DNA of 5,228 nucleotides from Ruminococcus sp. GTDB lineage: Bacteria > Bacillota > Clostridia > Oscillospirales > Ruminococcaceae. Under the pieces are notes generated by a model. That model did no database searches, was not told the origin of the DNA, and saw only the letters and a program-made list of their open reading frames with translations. Shown here in pieces: positions 1 to 5,228 of this stretch. Each line of letters opens with the position of its first letter. Position 1 is the stretch's first letter. The translations under genes and the position numbers were made by a program. The stretch spans positions 1-5,228 of the forward strand of contig JAAVHK010000042.1 in assembly GCA_014799765.1 (NCBI GenBank), in the 5' to 3' direction.

Positions 1-113
1 CACTCAAAGAAAAAATCTTCTTCACGCATTACACGGATATATGGAAATCTTTCCGAAAAACTTTCACATTTGCGATTTTTAATATAGTTACTGATTACTT
101 TGAGATTCTGCAT
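1..113 (-). CDS. Unrecognised downstream gene, first 37 codons only, overlapping the helicase 3' end
   Basis: An ATG at 111-113 opens a frame that continues without a stop to the left window edge, giving 37 residues starting MQNLKVISNYIKNRK and ending in an acidic, Phe-rich stretch (EEDFFFE). Two in-frame stops (TAG, TGA) lie just upstream, ending three bases before the ATG, so this is the first ATG in the frame. The first 26 bases overlap the helicase end. Of the three minus-strand frames after the helicase stop, this is the only one still open at the window edge. The visible part is charged with scattered aromatics. It has no signal peptide or recognisable motif, so I assign no function. 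Its overlap with the helicase suggests it belongs to the same operon. A 37-codon open stretch could arise by chance, hence the moderate confidence. A second ATG (27-29, Met29) has no visible ribosome site. Confidence 0.5.
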   Translation of the reverse strand, partial: MQNLKVISNYIKNRKCESFSERFPYIRVMREEDFFFE

Positions 114-3100
114 AATTCACTACCCACCCTTTTTTCTGACAAATATCATAAAGATGTTTCATTGAAGGAATTTCTTTTTCTGCAATATCAGATTGTCTGT
201 CACCGCTGAACATATCGCCGTCACCTACTATAATCAGCAGTTTTTTCTGTCTGCTGAAAGCAACACACAAACGGTTAAGCGATTTCAAAAAACCGTAACT
301 CCGCTTACCTTTAACAGCCGTCCGGACTACCGAAAGAAAAATAACGTCAAATTCCATACCCTGAAATGCATCTGCACTGCCCACACGTACATTACTACAT
401 TCCGGATATACATTAAGTTCTTTACGGATAAGCGAAGCCTGTGCACTGTAGAATGTAATTACTCCGTAAGTCAGATTTTTACCCTTTTCAGAACATATGT
501 ATTTATGAAGAGTATCGGCAATATATTTCGCCTCACAAGGTCTTGACTTACTGACGGAATCCGTCATTTTTCCGCAGGTATAAGGCATATGAATCCAGCG
601 TAGCGGACTGTCATATAATTCCTGACTGAACATCTCAGCCGGAAGCGGAGAATGATACTCTTCACCATGCGGGGCATAAAATTCATTGCTTACAAACTGA
701 CCAAGAAGCGGATGAGTTCTGTATTGTCTGTCAAGACGTACAGTTCTTTGTATTCCGTCAAGTTTCTGAAGTTCAACAGCTTTTTCCCACAGGTGCTGGA
801 ACATACTTTTACTTATATCTTCGGAATTTACTATTTTGTCGTCGTCATTGAGTTCCCTGAAAATTTCTTCCTTATACATATGCGGAAGCTGTCTGTGGTC
901 ACCGACAAGAATTATTCTCTTTGAAGCAAGTGAAAGAGGTATGAGCAGGTCACCTGGATTTGCCCTTGCAGCCTCGTCAACAATAACCGTATCATAAATT
1001 ACCGAAACACCTTTCTGACCGCCGGTTTTTGCGTTTACCACTGATTTTGAAACACTCTGCTGTAATGTTGCACCAAAAGCATAACTGTAATTATTCAGTG
1101 CCGACTTCACGGACAACTGATTATTATCAAGTTCGTTATAGAAATCAAAAATAATTTTCTGTTCCTCGTCCTCAACAGAAACAACATTGTCTTTAAGACG
1201 GGTATATATTTCAACAATTCTGTTATCCATCTGTTCTTTACGGTATCTCGGTTCAGGAATATATAATTCCATAAGTTCTTGTTTCAGTTTTCTAAGAGAC
1301 TTAAGCAGTTCGTCAGATACGTTTTCCCTGTCAGCCTTTACCGCCTCTTTAAGTATGAGAAGAACTTTTCTGTTGGAATCGGCAAATTCAGGAATATCCC
1401 TTAATCTGCTGTATGCATTCATAGCGGATTCAGGTCCGTCATCTCGGAAACTTTCCTTTCTTGTACGGATTCGGCGAAGTATAATCATCATATCATCATC
1501 TGAAGAATTTTCTTCTGTACCTCTGAATTCTTCAATCAGGCGTTCAATCTGTTCATTCAGGGAAATATCCGTATTGACCGTCTTTGCATATTGCAGAAAG
1601 CTTACAGCAGTTCCCTCAGAGGGCGTATTCTGATACATGAAAAAACATTTATCAAGAGTGTGTCGGCGTTCAATTTCACGGATATACGGATATTTGAGGG
1701 CGAGTTTCTTTTTTACGTCTTCGCACCACTGCATTATATTATCATCACCATACTGTGAACTTTCACCGCTTTTACGTCCGAATTTTGGTGTAGGAATGCC
1801 GTTGAGATTCATACGTTCTGTAAGATTTGTAACAGCGTCATGCTGTGTACTGGTAATAAGAACACGTCCTTTTATTTCACCCGATTTATCTTCCAGTTCA
1901 TTAATACGTTCAATAATTGCATTGATAACAGTAGTCTTACCAGTTCCCGGCGGACCTTGTATAAGGGCAATATCCGGAGTATTTAGTGCAATACGTATGG
2001 CTTCTTTCTGATTATCTGTAGGTGGGTGGGAAGAAAATATTTTCTGCTGTACAAACGGAGTTATCGGGACAATTTCCTTTTTTTTAGGATTCCGCAGTTC
2101 AAGTGTATTGTTATTCAGTTTGCCTTCAATAAGTAATCCCAGTTGGGGGTATGCACATTCGCCCTTGAAAATTACCTGTCTGACACGTTCACGGCGGATA
2201 ATCTGCTGTAATTCTCCTGATATGGAAAAAACCGCTTTATTCTCTGACATAAGACCATCAGTTTTAACATAAATCGTGTAATTGTTTGTGTCTACACGCA
2301 TAACAGAAAAATTTGCTCCCTTACCTCTGGACTTACCCTTAGAATTATTATTGAAAATTTCCTTATATTCATCCCATGTCATCATAGGGTCATCTATATA
2401 TTCAGGGATATTTTCAGTGAAAAGCAATGTATCGCCTGCTGAAATATAATCAATAGCGTTACGGCATTGAGGTGCAAGCAACAGTACAAGCTGACCGTTT
2501 TCTGTATAGTTATGTCTTGTGAACTCAAGTACACCGATATTACGTGCAGTCTGTAAAAGAGCTTCACCCTCACGGCTGGTATATTCTTCCCATAGTTTAA
2601 GATAACCGCTGTTATCCCTGAATAATGCTTCGGTCTGCTGTATGATATATTTTTTCTGGTCTGTAAATTCAAGGTGACAGACAGCCAGTTTCATACAAGG
2701 CGGATTAGCTTCACGGAATACGACTTTATCGGCAATAAGAATAGCATTATTCTGACTGACAGATTTTCTGCTGATATACATTATTATTCCGTTGCCGAAA
2801 AGTTTTATTTTCTGGTCAGATAACAGATTGAAAAATGCTTTTTCACTGTCGGTATTGTCTTCTTCGTCGTCGTCATAGTCGTCATTGTTGTCACTCTCAG
2901 TATCTTCCGGATGTTCAAGTGCATAAAGTTCCTGCCGGTAGTTTCCGTTTGTATATGCAAGAAATTTATTTTCACCGTCGTCAAGTAAAAAGCGTTCAAT
3001 GAGATTTTCTATTGAAATCTTCTTTTTTTCAAGCTGTTCATTGACCTTTTCATTAATAAGTACTGACATTTCCGGAAACCAGTCTTTCTGAACAAAAAAA

Positions 3101-3408
3101 ACAATATGCAGAAAAAAATCTGTCATGTTACCGTTGTTACTGTCTGAAACTCTGATAATCTGTGCGAGATTTGAAAAGCGACGGAAAATAAAATCTGCAA
3201 GCATATGCTTCTGTGAAATATCAGTTACTTCAAATCTTATTCTGCTTTGTATAACCGGATTTTCCAAAATAAAAACTGAATCATTTTCCATTGAAACAGA
3301 GCAGGTATTTATTTTAATTTTATTCAGTTCAGATACCGGTTTAATCATTCTGCACGGAACACTTGTCATAGTGTAGTCCTTGCTTGATTTCAATTCATTC
3401 AATTTCAT
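88..3408 (-). CDS. Superfamily 1B (Upf1/DNA2-like) DNA or RNA helicase with a long unassigned N-terminal region
   Basis: An 1106-residue ATP-dependent helicase or translocase with a complete SF1 motif set: Q-motif (TDNQKEAI, Q467), Walker A GPPGTGKT (485-492, K491), motif Ia (RVLITSTQHDAV, 515-526), Walker B DEAA (811-814), motif III GDHRQLP (836-842), QYRTHP (895-900), motif IV (YGVITFYSAQ, 981-990), motif V (DAFQGMEFD, around 1013-1021) and motif VI with R1053 (VAFSRQ). DEAA, QYRTHP and the FQG motif place it in the Upf1/DNA2/SMUBP-2 group, which moves 5' to 3'. Residues 1-460 match no domain I recognise and carry an acidic tract at 168-189. About 285 residues separate motifs Ia and II; they are charged and helical and probably form a stalk or coiled coil. 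I see no nuclease motif and no four-cysteine Fe-S arrangement. The start has a good ribosome site. The gene overlaps the kinase by 14 bases and the following ORF by 26. Whether it acts on DNA or RNA cannot be told. It is likely the effector or remodeller under kinase/phosphatase control (inference). Confidence 0.92.
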   Translation of the reverse strand: MKLNELKSSKDYTMTSVPCRMIKPVSELNKIKINTCSVSMENDSVFILENPVIQSRIRFEVTDISQKHMLADFIFRRFSNLAQIIRVSDSNNGNMTDFFLHIVFFVQKDWFPEMSVLINEKVNEQLEKKKISIENLIERFLLDDGENKFLAYTNGNYRQELYALEHPEDTESDNNDDYDDDEEDNTDSEKAFFNLLSDQKIKLFGNGIIMYISRKSVSQNNAILIADKVVFREANPPCMKLAVCHLEFTDQKKYIIQQTEALFRDNSGYLKLWEEYTSREGEALLQTARNIGVLEFTRHNYTENGQLVLLLAPQCRNAIDYISAGDTLLFTENIPEYIDDPMMTWDEYKEIFNNNSKGKSRGKGANFSVMRVDTNNYTIYVKTDGLMSENKAVFSISGELQQIIRRERVRQVIFKGECAYPQLGLLIEGKLNNNTLELRNPKKKEIVPITPFVQQKIFSSHPPTDNQKEAIRIALNTPDIALIQGPPGTGKTTVINAIIERINELEDKSGEIKGRVLITSTQHDAVTNLTERMNLNGIPTPKFGRKSGESSQYGDDNIMQWCEDVKKKLALKYPYIREIERRHTLDKCFFMYQNTPSEGTAVSFLQYAKTVNTDISLNEQIERLIEEFRGTEENSSDDDMMIILRRIRTRKESFRDDGPESAMNAYSRLRDIPEFADSNRKVLLILKEAVKADRENVSDELLKSLRKLKQELMELYIPEPRYRKEQMDNRIVEIYTRLKDNVVSVEDEEQKIIFDFYNELDNNQLSVKSALNNYSYAFGATLQQSVSKSVVNAKTGGQKGVSVIYDTVIVDEAARANPGDLLIPLSLASKRIILVGDHRQLPHMYKEEIFRELNDDDKIVNSEDISKSMFQHLWEKAVELQKLDGIQRTVRLDRQYRTHPLLGQFVSNEFYAPHGEEYHSPLPAEMFSQELYDSPLRWIHMPYTCGKMTDSVSKSRPCEAKYIADTLHKYICSEKGKNLTYGVITFYSAQASLIRKELNVYPECSNVRVGSADAFQGMEFDVIFLSVVRTAVKGKRSYGFLKSLNRLCVAFSRQKKLLIIVGDGDMFSGDRQSDIAEKEIPSMKHLYDICQKKGWVVNYAESQSNQ
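123..129 (-). promoter_or_regulatory. Possible weak ribosome binding site for the downstream ORF
   Basis: Minus-strand GGGTGGG, inside the helicase C-terminal codons, lies 9 bases before the ATG at 111-113. It is an imperfect Shine-Dalgarno match (T in place of A). Initiation may therefore depend mainly on ribosomes finishing the helicase and restarting. Confidence 0.35.
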
Positions 3409-4894
3409 TTTTTATTCCTATCCTCAAATAATAATGTTCTTCCCTCTGAATATTACGGCAATGAATATCAACAGATTTTTTGTTTGTTTCATATTTTCCG
3501 GCTATGAGTTTACCTGTTGAAATAACAGAAAAAGAATAATCCGGATTAAATGAAAAAAATGTAGTTATTCCGTTTTGTACAGACATTCTGAAAGCAACAT
3601 CATCAGGTGAAGAGTGTCTGACACCTGTCATGATACGTAAAGGAATATTTATAGGTATTTCCTGTCTTATTTCACGCCTGAAACTTCCTGTATGTGTACA
3701 GGTTTCCATATTTTCAGAAACATATGATTCAATAATTACAAGTGAGTTTTCGTGTTCGCACCATGGACACTCTGCACCGAATTTGCTTTCACAGAACGGC
3801 ATACGGCAGTCAGTACAGGTAATTGTCGTATCAAGTGAATCTGCGATGACCTGTGACCATTCCATAACAGAAGGTCTTGTCCTGATTTCTTTCTTACCAC
3901 GTGCTGAAAAAGTCCGGCGAAAAGTATTCATGATTTTATCATTCAGAAGCATATCAATAAACGGACTTCCGGCTTTATTACTGTCGTCTTCTTCGTCGCA
4001 TACAAATGAAAATTTCCCGTTGTTAAGTAATTCGTCTGCATCTTCGTCAAAATCATCAAACCCACAGTTGTCATAAGCCTCACCTTTGAAAGGGTGGTTT
4101 AATGTGAGATTCCAGAAAAGAGATACCGCAAATGCATAACAGTCAGAATAGAATGTACACCCCTGTGAAGCAACAACTTCCGGTGCACCATAATTCGGGG
4201 TATAATATCCGTTTTTTATTGCCACTGACTGATAATTCAGGTTATCGGCATCAATAAGCCATACATTGTCATTTTCGTAATCCGTGAAGATGTAGTTATC
4301 ACGTTCACTGTAATCATTGAATTCTGCATTATTTTTAGTAAGAAATACGTTCTTGTCCGAAAAGTCGCAATATACAAGACCATTTGCGTGAAGTCTTGCC
4401 AGTATACAGGAACACAGGTAAAATGCATGAAGTCTTTTTCTTGCCCCACCGCTTCCGACATATCCGGCAAAACTCTTACCCATAGGGTCATCTTCCGGAA
4501 ATGTCTGCTGAAACCACGGATTAGTATAATTTTTACCCTCTTGTATAAAGATATTTTCAAAAGAATCCATATCTTCCATAAGTTTCATAGTATAACCGAC
4601 GGCGTCGGTGAACGTAACAAGAGGAAGAGTTATATTTGTTCTTGAGGGAATCGGAAGAAGAATCAGTCGTCTGAACTGTCTGTTCCGGCGGTCAATTTCC
4701 TGTTTACTGTATTCCGGTAATGTAAGGAAGTCGTCATTTTCAAGAACAAGATTTGCGGCATTAGTATTATCGTCAGTCTGGAATATAGCTTTCTGACCAC
4801 CACGACTTATTTCTTTTTCAAGAAGATGTTCATGTTCTGTAATATCATGCAGAATTATTTTATTGTTGTCATTGTTTTCATGATTCATAATCAT
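3395..4894 (-). CDS. Hanks-type serine/threonine protein kinase with C-terminal zinc ribbon (TerY-P-triad-like kinase)
   Basis: The 499-residue product is probably a cytosolic Ser/Thr kinase; no signal peptide or membrane segment is visible. In order: a short Asn/Glu-rich leader (1-25); a glycine-rich loop ISRGGQKAIF (29-38); a candidate alpha-C helix with E66; a catalytic loop YCDFSDKNVFL (175-185) with catalytic D177 and metal ligand N182; a DFG equivalent, IDADNLN (214-220), with D215; an APE motif (237-239); and an alpha-F region with SDCYAFAVSLFW. A very acidic loop follows, then a conserved Arg-rich end of the C-lobe. A zinc ribbon has C360/C363 and C376/C379 (CTDC...CPWC). About 120 beta-rich residues of unknown family complete the protein. 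Oddity: residues 36-63 contain no lysine, so the beta-3 ATP-binding lysine is absent, while K35 lies in the glycine loop. The HRD motif reads YCD and DFG reads DAD, as in other divergent bacterial kinases. The gene sits one base after a PP2C gene and overlaps the helicase start by 14 bases. A pseudokinase is possible but less likely, given the intact D177, N182 and D215. Confidence 0.88.
   Translation of the reverse strand: MIMNHENNDNNKIILHDITEHEHLLEKEISRGGQKAIFQTDDNTNAANLVLENDDFLTLPEYSKQEIDRRNRQFRRLILLPIPSRTNITLPLVTFTDAVGYTMKLMEDMDSFENIFIQEGKNYTNPWFQQTFPEDDPMGKSFAGYVGSGGARKRLHAFYLCSCILARLHANGLVYCDFSDKNVFLTKNNAEFNDYSERDNYIFTDYENDNVWLIDADNLNYQSVAIKNGYYTPNYGAPEVVASQGCTFYSDCYAFAVSLFWNLTLNHPFKGEAYDNCGFDDFDEDADELLNNGKFSFVCDEEDDSNKAGSPFIDMLLNDKIMNTFRRTFSARGKKEIRTRPSVMEWSQVIADSLDTTITCTDCRMPFCESKFGAECPWCEHENSLVIIESYVSENMETCTHTGSFRREIRQEIPINIPLRIMTGVRHSSPDDVAFRMSVQNGITTFFSFNPDYSFSVISTGKLIAGKYETNKKSVDIHCRNIQREEHYYLRIGIKNEIE
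3416..3425 (-). promoter_or_regulatory. Ribosome binding site of the helicase gene, inside the kinase 3' end
   Basis: Minus-strand GAGGATAGGA precedes the helicase ATG (3406-3408). The nearer AGGA (3416-3419) is 7 bases away and the GAGGA (3421-3425) is 12 bases away. Both lie within the last codons of the kinase, whose TGA (3395-3397) is downstream of the helicase start. This supports both the chosen start and coupled translation. Confidence 0.65.
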
Positions 4895-4895
4895 A

Positions 4896-5228
4896 TTATT
4901 CTCCGTTAATCATAAATGCAATAGTCTTATCATCTGTACCAGTCCATTCCGGAAGCCATGAAAGGATATGTTCTGTTATTTCCTTACTGCTCATACCGGA
5001 ATATCCTGTTATAAATTCCCTTGTAAAATTTTTCAGTCCTTCTTCTGTAAAGGGGGATATTTCCACACCATCAGTACACAATACCGCACCACAGAAACAA
5101 TCTGCCGGAAAACACCGGTATTTCCATAATGAAACGTCAAAATGGCTGTCAAGACAATCAGTTTCATTTATGTAATGTGTTGATTTATCGTCAAAAAGTA
5201 CTTCAGTACCGTTTTTCGTAAGAACTCC
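4896..5228 (-). CDS. PP2C/PPM-family serine/threonine protein phosphatase, C-terminal part (5' end beyond the window)
   Basis: The frame is open from the right window edge to a TAA at 4896-4898 and gives 110 residues, so the N-terminal half or more of the gene is missing. Two late PPM motifs are visible. One is a hydrophobic strand ending in LCTDGVE (visible residues 50-56), matching the family's S/T-D-G metal-site strand. The other is GTDDKTIAFMI near the C-terminus (97-107), matching the closing D-D/N-x-T strand whose first Asp (D99) binds metal. The protein ends three residues after this strand, as is usual for compact bacterial PP2C enzymes. Family knowledge: these are Mn/Mg-dependent phosphatases that reverse Ser/Thr phosphorylation. 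The next gene downstream, one base away, is a protein kinase, so that kinase or its substrates are the likely target (inference). The visible part is cysteine-rich around residues 39-51. The catalytic N-terminal motifs cannot be checked here. A TTG at 5079-5081 is internal (Leu50), not the start. Confidence 0.85.
   Translation of the reverse strand, partial: GVLTKNGTEVLFDDKSTHYINETDCLDSHFDVSLWKYRCFPADCFCGAVLCTDGVEISPFTEEGLKNFTREFITGYSGMSSKEITEHILSWLPEWTGTDDKTIAFMINGE
4901..4904 (-). promoter_or_regulatory. Ribosome binding site of the kinase gene
   Basis: On the minus strand GGAG lies 6 bases before the ATG at 4892-4894. It is inside the last codons of the phosphatase gene (Asn-Gly-Glu-stop), whose TAA is one base from that ATG. 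The spacing decides the start: the in-frame ATG two codons later (4886-4888) would be 12 bases away, so the first ATG is preferred. The arrangement implies translational coupling of phosphatase and kinase. Confidence 0.7.

Noticed and set aside
1..90. Terminator or promoter after the helicase
   Set aside because: No GC-rich hairpin followed by a T-run was seen on the minus strand, and an open frame overlaps the helicase stop, so continued translation is more likely.
193..546. Plus-strand ORF of 117 codons
   Set aside because: It is antisense to helicase motifs IV-VI, which are clearly conserved on the minus strand. No domain was recognised.
1187..2011. Two plus-strand ORFs of 148 and 124 codons (1187-1633 and 1637-2011)
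   Set aside because: They lie wholly antisense to the helicase core. Their products are Ser/Arg/Leu-rich with no recognisable domain, typical of reverse-strand shadows, while the minus frame carries conserved motifs.
2855..2900. Short tandem GTC/TTC triplets as a possible microsatellite or repeat
   Set aside because: They are the codons of the acidic Asp/Glu tract in the helicase, irregular in unit, and explained by protein composition.
2394..2999. Minus-strand ORFs of 92 and 64 codons in another frame of the helicase
   Set aside because: Embedded out of frame in the helicase gene; the Thr/Met run is the shifted reading of the Asp-codon tract.
88..3408. Helicase as a helicase-nuclease fusion (Dna2-like or PLD-bearing)
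   Set aside because: No HKD motif, PD-(D/E)xK pattern or four-cysteine Fe-S cluster could be found by eye.
3630..4076. Plus-strand ORF of 148 codons
   Set aside because: It is antisense to the kinase C-lobe and zinc ribbon. Its serine runs come from the reverse reading of Asp/Glu codons.
4896..5081. A 61-residue protein starting at the TTG at 5079-5081
   Set aside because: The frame stays open upstream to the window edge and the TTG falls inside the conserved LCTDG strand of the PP2C phosphatase, so it is an internal leucine.

Overview
The window is a stretch of one tightly packed operon, all on the minus strand, so it is transcribed from the right edge towards the left. It encodes, in order of transcription: the C-terminal 110 residues of a PP2C/PPM-type serine/threonine protein phosphatase (running off the right edge), a 499-residue Hanks-type protein kinase with a C-terminal zinc ribbon and an unassigned beta-rich tail, an 1106-residue superfamily 1B (Upf1/DNA2-like) helicase, and the first 37 codons of an unrecognised gene that runs off the left edge. 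There is no intergenic space. The phosphatase and kinase genes are separated by 1 base, kinase and helicase overlap by 14 bases, and helicase and the last ORF overlap by 26 bases. No promoter, terminator, RNA gene, repeat array, insertion sequence or CRISPR was found. Large plus-strand ORFs lie wholly antisense to the real genes and look like shadows.

The base composition (AT-rich, roughly 40% GC by eye), purine-rich Shine-Dalgarno sequences and codon style suggest a Firmicute, perhaps a Clostridia/Ruminococcus-like gut or rumen bacterium. That is a weak inference, since there is no housekeeping gene to anchor it.

A phosphatase and a zinc-ribbon kinase side by side match the core of the 'TerY-P' type triad known from comparative genomics (vWA protein, PP2C phosphatase, kinase with C-terminal zinc ribbon). 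If so, a vWA gene is expected just beyond the right edge. Here the signalling pair is translationally coupled to a large SF1B helicase with no recognisable nuclease domain. The simplest reading is a phosphorylation-switched nucleic-acid-remodelling system, plausibly for stress response or anti-phage defence, in which kinase and phosphatase set the activity of the helicase or of the unseen downstream partner. This function is inference.

The most unusual feature is in the kinase N-lobe. The region where the ATP-binding beta-3 lysine should lie contains no lysine, while a lysine sits in the glycine-rich loop (GGQK, K35). This resembles the relocated lysine of eukaryotic WNK kinases, although the catalytic-loop and metal-binding aspartates are intact.
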